Shown piece after piece: positions 44,065-52,847 of a DNA stretch of 64,000 nucleotides. Numbering within the stretch: the first letter of the stretch is position 1; every line of letters begins with the position of its first letter. The position numbers were made by a program, and so were the translations under genes. The DNA comes from Oscillospiraceae bacterium (GTDB lineage Bacteria > Bacillota > Clostridia > Oscillospirales > Ruminococcaceae). The notes under the pieces were generated by a model. The model was not told where the DNA came from and searched no databases. It worked only from the letters and a program-made list of their open reading frames with translations. The stretch lies in assembly GCA_025758045.1 (NCBI GenBank), contig CP107208.1:1984001-2048000 (forward strand), in the 5' to 3' direction.

Positions 44065-45009
44065 ATGGATAAGATCGCTGTTCTGATCCCTTGCTACAAC
44101 GAATCCAAAACTGTGGAAAAGGTGGTGACGGATTTCCGCCGCGTGCTGCCCGATGCCACCGTCTATGTCTACGATAACAATTCTACCGACGGCACCGCCG
44201 AGCTGGCCGCCAAGGCTGGTGCTGTCGTCCGGCACGAGTATCAGCAGGGTAAAGGCAATGTCATGCGCCGCATGTTCCGCGAGATCGATGCCGAAGCCTA
44301 CGTGCTGGTGGATGGCGACGACACCTACCCCGCTGAGGCCGCCCCCGAGATGGTAGCTGCCGTTACAAACCGGCAGGCCGATATGGTGGTGGGAGACCGC
44401 CTGTCCAGCACCTACTACACCCAGAATAAGCGTCCCTTCCACAACTTTGGCAACGATCTGGTACGCTTTTGCACCAACCACCTTTTCGGCGGCAAGATCA
44501 AGGACATTATGACTGGCTACCGCGCGTTCAGCTACCAGTTCGTCAAGACCTACCCGGTGCTGTCCCGCGGGTTCGAGATCGAGACCGAGATGACCATCCA
44601 CGCCCTGCAGCGCAACATGCAGGTGGAGAACGTCGTCATCGACTACCGCGACCGCCCCGAAGGCTCCGAGAGCAAGCTGAACACCTACTCCGACGGCTTC
44701 AAGGTGCTGGGCACTATCGCGCGGCTGTTCAAAAACTACCGCCCGTTTCTATTCTTCGGCATCCTGGCGGCAGTGCTGGCCGTGTTCGGCATCGGCTTTA
44801 TGATCCCTGTGCTGAACGAGTACTTCCACACCGGCCTTGTGCCCCGCTTCCCGACTTTGATCGTCTGCTGCTTTGTGCTGGTGGCGGCACTGCTGCTGTT
44901 CATCTCCGGCATTATCCTGTCCAGCCAGCTTGCCAAGGATGCCCGCGATTTTGAGTTCCAGCTGCAAACTGTGCAGCATTGGCGTAACAGCGCAGAAAAG
45001 GAGAACTGA
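44065..45009 (+). CDS. GT2-family glycosyltransferase with C-terminal membrane helices
   Basis: 314 residues. The GT-A domain begins IAVLIPCYNESKTVEKVV and has the metal motif VDGDDTYP. Two C-terminal membrane helices (about 230-250 and 265-290) follow. The pattern resembles polyprenyl-phosphate mannose/glucose synthases that make lipid-linked sugar donors, which would feed the neighbouring GT-C-like protein. The start is ATG at 44065 (TTGGAGA about 9 bases upstream) rather than the TTG at 44050. Confidence 0.82.
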   Translation: MDKIAVLIPCYNESKTVEKVVTDFRRVLPDATVYVYDNNSTDGTAELAAKAGAVVRHEYQQGKGNVMRRMFREIDAEAYVLVDGDDTYPAEAAPEMVAAVTNRQADMVVGDRLSSTYYTQNKRPFHNFGNDLVRFCTNHLFGGKIKDIMTGYRAFSYQFVKTYPVLSRGFEIETEMTIHALQRNMQVENVVIDYRDRPEGSESKLNTYSDGFKVLGTIARLFKNYRPFLFFGILAAVLAVFGIGFMIPVLNEYFHTGLVPRFPTLIVCCFVLVAALLLFISGIILSSQLAKDARDFEFQLQTVQHWRNSAEKEN

Positions 45010-45010
45010 A

Positions 45011-46123
45011 ATGCAGTATGATTATCTGATCGTCGGTGCCGGTCTGTTCGGCGCCGTCTTTGCCCACGAGGCCACCGCCGCCGGCAAAAAGTGCCTGGTC
45101 ATCGATAAGCGCAGCCACATCGCCGGCAACATCTACACAGAGGATGTGGAGGGCATCGCCGTCCACCGCTACGGTGCGCACATCTTCCATACCAACAATA
45201 AAGAGGTGTGGGACTACGTCAACCGCTTTGCCACCTTCAACCGCTACACCAACTCCCCGGTGGCCAACTATAAGGGCCAACTGTACAACCTGCCCTTTAA
45301 TATGAACACCTTCACCAAGATGTGGGGCGTCATCACCCCGGCTGAGGCTGAGGCTAAGATCGCCGAGCAGCGCGCCGCCCACTACACCGCCGAGCCGAAA
45401 AACCTGGAAGAGCAGGCCATCAACCTTGTGGGCACCGACATCTACGAGAAGCTCATCAAAGGCTACACCGAGAAGCAGTGGGGCCGCCCCTGCACCGAGC
45501 TGCCTGCCTTCATCATCAAGCGCCTGCCCGTGCGCCTGACCTTCGATAACAACTACTTCAACGCCCTGTATCAGGGCATCCCCAACGAGGGTTACACCAC
45601 GCTGGTGGCCAACCTGCTGCAGGGCATCGAGGTCCGCCTGGACACCGACTACCTGGCTGACAAGGCTGCGCTGGATGCCTTGGCCGATAAAGTCGTCTAC
45701 ACCGGCCCCATTGATGCCTACTTTGACTATAAGCTGGGCGCTTTGCAGTACCGCAGTGTCCGCTTTGAGACCGAGACCCTGGACATCCCCAACTACCAGG
45801 GCAACGCTGTCATCAACTACACCGACGCCGAAACCCCCTACACCCGCATCATTGAGCACAAGCACTTTGTCTTTGGCTCCACCGAGCCGGGCACCAAGAC
45901 GGTCATCAGCCGCGAGTACTCTGCCGAGTGGAAACCCGGCGATGAGCCGTACTATCCCGTCAACGATGCCCAGAACGGCGCCCTGTATGAGCAGTACAAG
46001 GCCCTGGCCGATGCCGAGGGCAAGGTCCTTTTTGGCGGCCGTTTGGGTGAGTACAAGTACTACGATATGGACCGCGTGATCGAATCTGCCCTGGCCCGCG
46101 TGCGTGCCGAGCTGGCAAAATAA
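45011..46123 (+). CDS. glf: UDP-galactopyranose mutase
   Basis: 370 residues. The FAD-binding start DYLIVGAGLFGAVFAHEA and the Glf signatures RYGAHIFHTNNKEVWDYV, GYTEKQWG and FGGRLGEYKYYDMD are clear. It converts UDP-galactopyranose to UDP-galactofuranose, implying galactofuranose in this organism's surface glycan. It starts 1 base after the GT2 gene and ends the operon before a terminator. Confidence 0.94.
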   Translation: MQYDYLIVGAGLFGAVFAHEATAAGKKCLVIDKRSHIAGNIYTEDVEGIAVHRYGAHIFHTNNKEVWDYVNRFATFNRYTNSPVANYKGQLYNLPFNMNTFTKMWGVITPAEAEAKIAEQRAAHYTAEPKNLEEQAINLVGTDIYEKLIKGYTEKQWGRPCTELPAFIIKRLPVRLTFDNNYFNALYQGIPNEGYTTLVANLLQGIEVRLDTDYLADKAALDALADKVVYTGPIDAYFDYKLGALQYRSVRFETETLDIPNYQGNAVINYTDAETPYTRIIEHKHFVFGSTEPGTKTVISREYSAEWKPGDEPYYPVNDAQNGALYEQYKALADAEGKVLFGGRLGEYKYYDMDRVIESALARVRAELAK

Positions 46124-46144
46124 TCCCTGCAAGAAAAAGTTACA

Positions 46145-46186
46145 AACTGCGCCGCGCTGCCTTTTTACAGCATGGCGCAGTTTTTT
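46145..46186 (+). terminator. Terminator after glf
   Basis: ACTGCGCC and GGCGCAGT form the outer stem, with GCTG/CAGC inside, followed by TTTTTT. Confidence 0.85.
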
Positions 46187-46210
46187 CTGCTGCCCGCCAA
46201 GTGGCTCGCC

Positions 46211-46239
46211 TTGCTTTTTACCCCGTAATGGGATATAAT
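46211..46239 (+). promoter_or_regulatory. Promoter of the rpe/Rnf-like operon
   Basis: TTGCTT (46211-46216), 17 bases, then TATAAT (46234-46239), about 80 bases before the rpe start. Confidence 0.6.
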
Positions 46240-46319
46240 AAACTCGACTATCTGCGCAGAAGTCTGCGCGAATAGATACAGTGGAAAAAGCGCACACGCG
46301 CACAAACAGGGAGTATATT

Positions 46320-46976
46320 ATGACGAAGATCGCCGCTTCGATTTTGTCCGCTGACTTTGCGGACCTTGCCGCCGACTGCCAACGGCTGTTAAACCAGGGC
46401 ACCGACCTTTTGCATTTTGACGTGATGGACGGCCACTTTGTGCCCAACATCAGCTTTGGTGCCCCCGTGCTGGAGTGCCTGCACAAGGCCCTGCCGGAGG
46501 TGTTCTACGATGTCCACCTGATGATCAGCGACCCGGTTAAGTACGCGCCGGATTTCGCCAAGGCGGGCGCTAACCTCATCACCTTCCATCTGGAGGCTGT
46601 GCCCGATGCTGTCCCCGAGACCATCGCCGCCATCCGTGCCGTTGGCTGCCAGGTGGGCATCAGCATCAAGCCGGGCACCCCGGCCGAGGCTGTCTACCCC
46701 TACCTCGACGACCTGGACCTCGTCTTAGTCATGAGCGTGGAGCCGGGCTTCGGTGGGCAGAAGTTCATGCCCTCGGCGCTGGATAAGCTCAGCGTCCTCC
46801 GTGCCGAGCGTGACCGCCGCGGCCTGCACACCCTGTTGGAAGTGGACGGCGGCGTCAACACCGAGACAGGCCCACAGTGCGCCGCTGCGGGGGCCGACTG
46901 GCTGGTGACCGGTAGTGCCCTGTTCAAAGCCAAAGATCCCGCCGCCGTCATCGATACGCTGCACGGCAGCCATTAA
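46320..46976 (+). CDS. rpe: Ribulose-phosphate 3-epimerase
   Basis: 218 residues. ASILSADF, HFDVMDGHFVPNISFG, DVHLMI and VEPGFGGQKFMP are the conserved barrel motifs with metal-binding histidine and aspartates. It interconverts ribulose- and xylulose-5-phosphate in the pentose phosphate pathway. The start is ATG at 46320 (AGGGAG six bases upstream), not the in-frame GTG at 46281. The Rnf-like trio follows in the same transcript. Confidence 0.93.
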   Translation: MTKIAASILSADFADLAADCQRLLNQGTDLLHFDVMDGHFVPNISFGAPVLECLHKALPEVFYDVHLMISDPVKYAPDFAKAGANLITFHLEAVPDAVPETIAAIRAVGCQVGISIKPGTPAEAVYPYLDDLDLVLVMSVEPGFGGQKFMPSALDKLSVLRAERDRRGLHTLLEVDGGVNTETGPQCAAAGADWLVTGSALFKAKDPAAVIDTLHGSH

Positions 46977-46998
46977 CCCAAAGGAGAACCCAAGCCCC

Positions 46999-48018
46999 AT
47001 GGCAAAACAACCTACGATCGAACGCAGCGAGAACTATGGCTACTATAGTGATCTGCTGTGGTGCGCCGTGCCCCTTACGGGCATGGCCTGGTACTATTAC
47101 GGCCTGCGCCCGGTGCTGCTGATGCTGGCAGCCCTGGTGACGGCCTATCTGTGTGATTGCGCCCTGGCCCCGCTGCATGGCGAGGGCTACCGCGCCCACG
47201 AGCCGTCCAGCGAGTGCTTTGCAGCGCTGATCGTGCTGCTGATGCCCGCCAGCGTTTCCTACGGCATCGTCATTGTTGCTGTCATCGCGGCCGTGCTGGT
47301 CAAGGAGGCCTTCGGCGGAGAGGGGCACTATCCCTTCCACCCGGCGGCGGTGGGCGCCGCTATCGCCGGTGTTTCCTGGCCGGAGCATGTCTACTACTAC
47401 CCGGCCCCCGGCACTCAGCTGCCCATTTGGGGCGAGATCAATGATAACCTTGTCCAGGGCATGAATGAGTCCCTGCGCAGCGGCGGCCTGCCCAGCGCCA
47501 GCACGATGAATCTGCTTACCGGCAACGTGTCCGCGGGTATCGGTACGGGCGCGGCGCTGGTCATTCTGGCCTGCGGTCTGTTTTTGCTGGTGCGCGGCCG
47601 GGTCCGCCTCTCGGTGCTCATCCCGTTTATGATTGCCGTTATCGGCATTCCCTGGCTGTTCCCGCACCTGAACGAACTGCCTGCCTTCAGCTGGCCGTGG
47701 GAGTTCATCCGCCAGCGCATCTATCTTGAAAAGTACACGCTGCTGTCTGGCACGGCATTGTTCGGTGCCTTTTTCCTGATCTGTGAGCCGGTCACCATGC
47801 CCAACCGCACCAGCAGCCGTCTGATCTACGGCGCGGCGCTGGGCATTGCCACCTATGCGTTCCGCATATTCAGCCCGTATCAGAGCGCCATCTGCTTTGC
47901 GCTGCTGATCGTCGGTGCCATCCCCGAATGGCTGGACCTCATCAGCCACCGCACCGAGCGTATCCGCTTTATGAAGAAGGAGGAACAGCGTCTTGCCAAA
48001 TCCACAAAACCGGAATGA
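46999..48018 (+). CDS. RnfD/NqrB-like membrane protein
   Basis: 339 residues with about nine helices. The region LPSASTMNLLTGNVSAGIGTGAALVILACGLFLL corresponds to the RnfD/NqrB flavin-threonine site and following GxxGE helix; the candidate FMN-bearing residue is T169 in SAST, where most family members read S-G-A-T. FGGEGHYPFHPAAVGAA is also typical. In Rnf complexes this subunit carries covalent FMN in an ion-pumping ferredoxin:NAD oxidoreductase. Here rnfC and rnfG do not accompany it. The start is ATG at 46999 after AAGGAGA. Confidence 0.75.
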   Translation: MAKQPTIERSENYGYYSDLLWCAVPLTGMAWYYYGLRPVLLMLAALVTAYLCDCALAPLHGEGYRAHEPSSECFAALIVLLMPASVSYGIVIVAVIAAVLVKEAFGGEGHYPFHPAAVGAAIAGVSWPEHVYYYPAPGTQLPIWGEINDNLVQGMNESLRSGGLPSASTMNLLTGNVSAGIGTGAALVILACGLFLLVRGRVRLSVLIPFMIAVIGIPWLFPHLNELPAFSWPWEFIRQRIYLEKYTLLSGTALFGAFFLICEPVTMPNRTSSRLIYGAALGIATYAFRIFSPYQSAICFALLIVGAIPEWLDLISHRTERIRFMKKEEQRLAKSTKPE

Positions 48019-49402
48019 CCGCCGCAAGGGCGAGGAACGCTCCGAAACGCTGATCATTCCCCATATTACCAAAGAAATGCTGGAAACGGCCCGCCGCATG
48101 GCGGAGGAGGGGGCCTCCCGCGCGGAGATCGAAAAGGCCATCTCGGCCATGCAAAGCCCGGCCCAGCCCGCTTCTTCACCGGCATCCCGCTCGGCCCAAC
48201 ATGCCGCCCCGGCCCCGCAGCCGATGGCCGCCCCGCCGGAGCGTAAACACCGCATCATCCCCACCAGCCGCCCCCGTCTCTCGGCCGAAGAACGCGCCGC
48301 CCTGCGCCAGCAGATGCAGATGGGGGAGACACAGGCAGAAACGCCCCAGCCCGAACCCGAACAGGAGGCCCTGCGGCAGGAAGCCGCCCGGCGGGCGGCC
48401 AACCGCCCTGCCTGGTTTGGCCGCCGCCAGACGGCACAAAACGACTCGCAGGAAGCCGCCCGTCGCGCCGCCCAGGCCTTGGCCGCTGCCCCGCGCGCCC
48501 CGGAGGCCCCGGCCGCTCCAAAAGTGGACGAGCCTACCGGTACCCGCACCATTGCCATCCCAAAACAGCGTACTGTATCCCGCCCGGCGGAACCGGCCCC
48601 CGAAGCCACCCGCGTGATGTCTGCGGCCCCGCCGCAGCCCACTCCGGCAGAACCTGCCTCGCAGCCTGCCGCCCGCACTGAGGGCCCGGCAGGGGAACCT
48701 GCCCCGCGCCCGGCTGCCCCGGCCCCGGAGCCGCGCAAAAACGCCGTGCCCCGCAGCCGCACCGAGGCCGAAAATGACCTGAACGAAAAGATCCGCCGCG
48801 ACCACATCTGGCTGTCCAACCCGGTCATGGTGCGCGGCTTAGGCATGGCTCCCATCGTGGGCGCTGCGCTGGATGGTCGCCACGCGCTCATGCTCTGTGT
48901 GGCCAGCCTGCTGCTCATCACCTTTACCCGTGTGTTGGCTGTGGCAGTCTGCCACCTGACCCAAAACCGCTTCCGCCCGGTCATCTACAGCTATGCGGCG
49001 GCGCTGCTGTACATCCCCGTTTACGTGCTGATGTACCAGCTGTTTGGTGCTGACCTGTCACTGCTGGGCATTTATCTGCCGCTGTTGGTGGTGGAACCTG
49101 CCATTGTCAAGCGCATGGAATTTGCTGAGCTGGAGCCTGTCAGCGCGGCCTTCCGCCACGGTTTCAACAACAGTCTGGGTATGTGCGCGGCTCTGCTCAT
49201 CGTGGGCTGCCTGCGGGAACTGCTGGCCACCGGTGCTGTCTTTGGCAACCAGGTGATCTACGCCGCGCCGCTGCCGCTGGCGGCACAGCCCTCCGGCGGT
49301 TTCGTACTGGTGGGTGCCATCGCCGCCGTCTGGTGCGCCATCGCCAACCTGTACACCAATTATAAACACGAGGAGGTGCGCCGCCTGTATGCTAAACATT
49401 GA
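47993..49402 (+). CDS. RnfE-like membrane protein with a long disordered N-terminal extension
   Basis: 469 residues. Residues 1-270 are Pro/Ala/Arg-rich and presumably disordered and cytoplasmic. The rest is an NqrD/RnfE-like six-helix domain starting LSNPVMVRGLGMAP. The two cysteine positions that ligate the membrane [2Fe-2S] cluster in the family (in LGLCP and VVNC contexts) read A286 and P369 here. The start is TTG at 47993, eight bases after AAGGAGGA and 26 bases inside the RnfD-like gene. The extension could tether a partner; electron transfer through this subunit looks unlikely. Confidence 0.7.
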   Translation: MPNPQNRNDRRKGEERSETLIIPHITKEMLETARRMAEEGASRAEIEKAISAMQSPAQPASSPASRSAQHAAPAPQPMAAPPERKHRIIPTSRPRLSAEERAALRQQMQMGETQAETPQPEPEQEALRQEAARRAANRPAWFGRRQTAQNDSQEAARRAAQALAAAPRAPEAPAAPKVDEPTGTRTIAIPKQRTVSRPAEPAPEATRVMSAAPPQPTPAEPASQPAARTEGPAGEPAPRPAAPAPEPRKNAVPRSRTEAENDLNEKIRRDHIWLSNPVMVRGLGMAPIVGAALDGRHALMLCVASLLLITFTRVLAVAVCHLTQNRFRPVIYSYAAALLYIPVYVLMYQLFGADLSLLGIYLPLLVVEPAIVKRMEFAELEPVSAAFRHGFNNSLGMCAALLIVGCLRELLATGAVFGNQVIYAAPLPLAAQPSGGFVLVGAIAAVWCAIANLYTNYKHEEVRRLYAKH

Positions 49403-50039
49403 GTTCGCATCCTCCCTGGGCCAAGGCCTGTGGCAGTTCGTCAGCTATATGGGCCTGGCCATCTTTGCCGAGAACGTCATTCTAGCCCGCGCTTTGGGCG
49501 TGACCCGCCTGATGAAACTGGTGCCGGACCACAAGGCCCAGGTGTGGGATTTGTGTCTGCCGCTGATCTGGGTCATGACGCTGTCCGCCCCGCTGGGTTG
49601 GGCTGCCCATAACCTGCTCTTTCCGTGGCTGCGCCCGCGTCTGCCTGCGTGGCTGCCCATCTCAGCCCTGCGCCCGGTAGTCTACCTGACCTGCGGTGTC
49701 GCTGCCATGGCCGTCACCTGGCTGGTGCTGGGCCTGCTGCCCCGCAAAATGCGCCAAAGCTGCCGCAGCCAGCTCAGCCTGGCCACCTGCAGCACTGTCA
49801 TGCTGGGCACGCTGCTCATCAGTTCCAACCAGAATTACACGCTGGAGCAATCCATCGCGTTTGGTCTGGGCAGCGGCCTGGGCTACACCTTCATCGTCTT
49901 CATCGTGCGTGAAGGTCGCCGCCGCTTGCGCAGTAAGGCGGTGCCTGCGATCTTTCAGGGCCTGCCCAGTTCCATGATCTACATTGGCGTCCTCTCACTG
50001 GCCATCTATGCGCTGGTGGGTCATTCTGTGGTTTTGTAA
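49389..50039 (+). CDS. RnfA-like membrane protein
   Basis: 216 residues with six helices, matching the NqrE/RnfA fold: FAENVILARALGVTR near the N-terminus and SLATCSTVMLGTLLIS in the middle. The first family cysteine (LGICP) is replaced by T39. The second (TTNC) aligns without gaps to T136, with a cysteine at C134 two residues off. It overlaps the RnfE-like gene by 14 bases, so the D, E and A subunits are made together. Confidence 0.7.
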   Translation: MLNIEFASSLGQGLWQFVSYMGLAIFAENVILARALGVTRLMKLVPDHKAQVWDLCLPLIWVMTLSAPLGWAAHNLLFPWLRPRLPAWLPISALRPVVYLTCGVAAMAVTWLVLGLLPRKMRQSCRSQLSLATCSTVMLGTLLISSNQNYTLEQSIAFGLGSGLGYTFIVFIVREGRRRLRSKAVPAIFQGLPSSMIYIGVLSLAIYALVGHSVVL

Positions 50040-50063
50040 CAATAAAAGGAAGAGGTGCATTGT

Positions 50064-51350
50064 ATGTCTGTTCCGTGCTTTGTTCCCGCTGATATTCTGC
50101 TGCCTGCCGCCAACATTTCGCTGGACCCGTGGGCCTGCATTGCGGTAGACCAGTTTACTTCCCAGCCGGAGTACTGGCAGCGCGCCGAAGAGCTGGCCGC
50201 CGGTAAGCCCAGCACGCTGCATATCGTCCTGCCCGAAGCCTACCTGGGCACCCCCCAGGAGGAAGAGCGGATGCAGACCATCCGCCGCACGATGCAGGAG
50301 TACCGCAAGTCGGTGCTGACCCGCCGCGTCCACGGCTTTGTCTATGTGGAGCGCACCCAGATGGACGGCACCATCCGCCAGGGGTTGGTAGGTGCCGTGG
50401 ACCTGGAAGCCTACGACTATAACCCCGGCAGCAAACCGGCCATCCGCCCCAGCGAAAAGACGGTGGTGGAGCGCATCCCGCCGCGCCTGAAAGTACGCCG
50501 TGGTGCTATTTTGGAAACGCCCCACGTGATGATGCTGGCCGACGATGAGAAAAAGACGCTGATCGAACCCATCGGTGACCATAAAGATAGCCTGCCTCTG
50601 CTGTATGACGGCGAGTTGATGCTGGGCGGCGGCCATCTGCGCGGCTGGGCGGTGGAAGACCCCGCCCAGATCGACCAGATCAACGCCGCACTGGCCGACT
50701 TGGCCGACGAGAAAAAATTTGCCGCTCGCTGGCCCCGTGCTGCCGGTGAGCCGCCCATGGTACTGGCTGTCGGCGACGGCAACCACTCTCTGGCCACGGC
50801 CAAAGCTTACTGGGAGGAACTGAAGAAGGGCCTGACCCCCGAACAGCAGCAAGATCACCCCGCCCGCTGGTGCCTGGCCGAGGTCTGCAATGTACATAGC
50901 CCGGCCATCGAGATCGAGCCGATCCACCGTGTAGTGTTCGGTGTAACGGCCCATGAGCTGTACAAGGCCATCGATGAGTGGGACAAGACCCAGGGCGACG
51001 AGACTGCTCCGTCTCAGCAGCGCTTTGCCATTGCCGACCAGAACGGTGAGCTGCTGGTGGCCCTGCAGAATCCCCCGGCTCCCCTGACGGTGGGCAGTGT
51101 CGAAGCCTTCCTGAACGACTTCCTGCCCAGCCACCCCGAGGCCGGCGTGGACTACATCCACGGCTCCTCCACGGCCATGGCGCTGGCCTCCCGCCCCGGG
51201 CAGAAAGCCGCCGCCATCCTGCTGCCGGACCTTGCCAAGGCAGACCTGTTTAAAGGCGTGGTGCTGGGCGGTGTGCTGCCCCGCAAGACCTTCAGCATGG
51301 GTCACGCCGAAGAAAAACGCTACTACAACGAATGTCGTGCAATCGACTGA
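50064..51350 (+). CDS. DUF1015-family protein
   Basis: 428 residues of the DUF1015 family (conserved AGDGNHSLATAKA-type segment here as VGDGNHSLATAKAYWEEL, and C-terminal KTFSMGHAEEKRYYNECR). The family is widespread in Clostridia, cytoplasmic, and has no established reaction that I can state. The start is ATG at 50064 after AAAGGAAGAGG. It follows the Rnf-like trio by 24 bases. Confidence 0.75.
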   Translation: MSVPCFVPADILLPAANISLDPWACIAVDQFTSQPEYWQRAEELAAGKPSTLHIVLPEAYLGTPQEEERMQTIRRTMQEYRKSVLTRRVHGFVYVERTQMDGTIRQGLVGAVDLEAYDYNPGSKPAIRPSEKTVVERIPPRLKVRRGAILETPHVMMLADDEKKTLIEPIGDHKDSLPLLYDGELMLGGGHLRGWAVEDPAQIDQINAALADLADEKKFAARWPRAAGEPPMVLAVGDGNHSLATAKAYWEELKKGLTPEQQQDHPARWCLAEVCNVHSPAIEIEPIHRVVFGVTAHELYKAIDEWDKTQGDETAPSQQRFAIADQNGELLVALQNPPAPLTVGSVEAFLNDFLPSHPEAGVDYIHGSSTAMALASRPGQKAAAILLPDLAKADLFKGVVLGGVLPRKTFSMGHAEEKRYYNECRAID

Positions 51351-51370
51351 TGATAAGAATGGAAAAGACT

Positions 51371-51976
51371 ATGGAAAAACCTACCCAGAATCCCGCCGCC
51401 CCGCACCGCCGCCGTCGCCGCCGCGGTTCCGGCAACGGTGGGGTTGCCGCTGCAGCCCAGCAGCCTGCGGCTGAAAAGGCTGCCCGCCAGCCCGGCCCGC
51501 GCCAGGCAGCCCCGGCCCAGCCGCGGACTCCCCGCCCCCAGCAGGGGCAGCCCCGTCCGCAGGCCCCGGCACCCACCAAGGGCGGCCAGCCCAAACCGGC
51601 GTCCCGCGGCAATGCACCGCGCCCCCGCGGCCGTGGCCCGGCCCAGTCCCAGAATCCGCCGGCGGCCCAGATGCCGCAGCCGCCCCGTCAGAACGGCGGA
51701 CGCACGCTGAACCAGCCGCCCCCACGCCCGCCGCGGGAGACTGCCAAGCCCCGCCAGCCCCAGCGCCCCAGCCGCCCGCTGCGCCGCACGCCGGAGGAAG
51801 AGCCGGGCCTGGAGCTCATCACCCGCCGCCCTCCGAAGCAGAAGTTCTCCAACTTCGAGGAGTACCTCGCGGCCCACGGCGGCATGACGCTGCCGCTGCC
51901 CCCGGACCCTAACGAGCCCAAGGAACCGAAAGAAGCACCCGCCCCACAGCCGATGGCAGGGGAGAGCGCCGAATGA
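51371..51976 (+). CDS. Basic, Pro/Arg-rich disordered protein
   Basis: About 201 residues. The N-terminal run PHRRRRRRGSGNGG and long Pro/Gln/Arg/Ala-rich low-complexity sequence extend to about residue 150. A short ordered C-terminal stretch follows (KFSNFEEYLAAHGGMTLPLPPDP). No known domain is seen. The very basic, glycine/proline-rich character and the adjacent rRNA methyltransferase gene (four-base overlap) suggest an RNA- or ribosome-associated protein; this is inference. The start is uncertain: ATGs at 51332, 51350, 51359 and 51371 are all in frame. Confidence 0.6.
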   Translation: MEKPTQNPAAPHRRRRRRGSGNGGVAAAAQQPAAEKAARQPGPRQAAPAQPRTPRPQQGQPRPQAPAPTKGGQPKPASRGNAPRPRGRGPAQSQNPPAAQMPQPPRQNGGRTLNQPPPRPPRETAKPRQPQRPSRPLRRTPEEEPGLELITRRPPKQKFSNFEEYLAAHGGMTLPLPPDPNEPKEPKEAPAPQPMAGESAE

Positions 51977-52791
51977 CCCCGGCCACTGCCGCAGCCCTGC
52001 GCTGCCCGGTCTGCCAGGGGCCGCTGCTGCAGGTGGGCCGCACCCTGCGCTGCCCCAAGACTCACAGCTTTGATCTGGCCAAAGAGGGTTACGCCAACCT
52101 GCTGCCCATCCAGAAAAAGCATGCCGCCGACCCCGGCGACGGCAAGGAGATGGTGCGAGCCCGCCGCGCATTCCTCTCGGCCGGGCACTACGCCCCGCTG
52201 ATGCAGGCGTTGGCGGATCTCTGTGCTGACCTGCCTCACGGCCACATCGTGGATGCTGGCTGCGGCGAGGGCAGCTATGACGCCTACCTGTACAAAGCAC
52301 TGGGGGACGAACCTGCCATCGTGGGCTTCGACCTCTCCAAAGAGACCGTGCGCTTGGCGGCCAAGCTGCTGCCGGAGGCCGCTTTCTGTGTGGGCGGCAG
52401 CTTTTGTGCCCCCGTGCGGGATAGCTGGGCCGACCTGCTGCTGAACATCTTTTCCCCGTTTGCCGGGGCAGAGTTCCGCCGCATGCTGCGCCCGGGCGGA
52501 CATCTGGTCTACGCCGTGCCCACCGCCCGCCACCTCTACGGGCTGAAAGAGGTCCTCTACGACCACCCCTACGAGAACGAGGTGAAGGACACTGCCTACG
52601 AGGGGTTCACCTTTGTGCGCAGTGTGGAGGCCACCGGCCAGCTGACCCTGACCGGCGATGCCGTGCAGCAGTTGTTTGCCATGACCCCCTACTACTGGAA
52701 CACCCCCGCCGACGGCGCCGCGCACCTGCAGGCCTGCAAAAGCCTGACCACCGAGATCGGCTTCCGCTACCTGGTTTACCAGAAACAATAA
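51973..52791 (+). CDS. rlmA: 23S rRNA (guanine-N1)-methyltransferase, RlmA family
   Basis: 272 residues. An N-terminal zinc ribbon (C11, C14, C27, H31 in RCPVC...RCPKTHSFD) is followed by FDLAKEGYANLL, an RlmA hallmark. A SAM-binding Rossmann domain (HIVDAGCGEGSYDAYL) comes next. It methylates a guanine in 23S rRNA helix 35 (G745 or G748 depending on subfamily; some members affect macrolide or tylosin response). It overlaps the preceding gene by ATGA. Confidence 0.87.
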   Translation: MTPATAAALRCPVCQGPLLQVGRTLRCPKTHSFDLAKEGYANLLPIQKKHAADPGDGKEMVRARRAFLSAGHYAPLMQALADLCADLPHGHIVDAGCGEGSYDAYLYKALGDEPAIVGFDLSKETVRLAAKLLPEAAFCVGGSFCAPVRDSWADLLLNIFSPFAGAEFRRMLRPGGHLVYAVPTARHLYGLKEVLYDHPYENEVKDTAYEGFTFVRSVEATGQLTLTGDAVQQLFAMTPYYWNTPADGAAHLQACKSLTTEIGFRYLVYQKQ

Positions 52792-52794
52792 TCC

Positions 52795-52826
52795 AAAAGC
52801 CAGCCCAATGCGGGCTGGCTTTTTTT
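52795..52826. terminator. Terminator after rlmA, probably bidirectional
   Basis: GCCAGCCC (52799-52806) and GGGCTGGC (52812-52819) are followed by seven T on the plus strand and AAAA on the left side. It can also stop the convergent anti-sigma-like transcript. Confidence 0.85.
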
Positions 52827-52847
52827 GTGCGTATTGTCAGTAGGACG

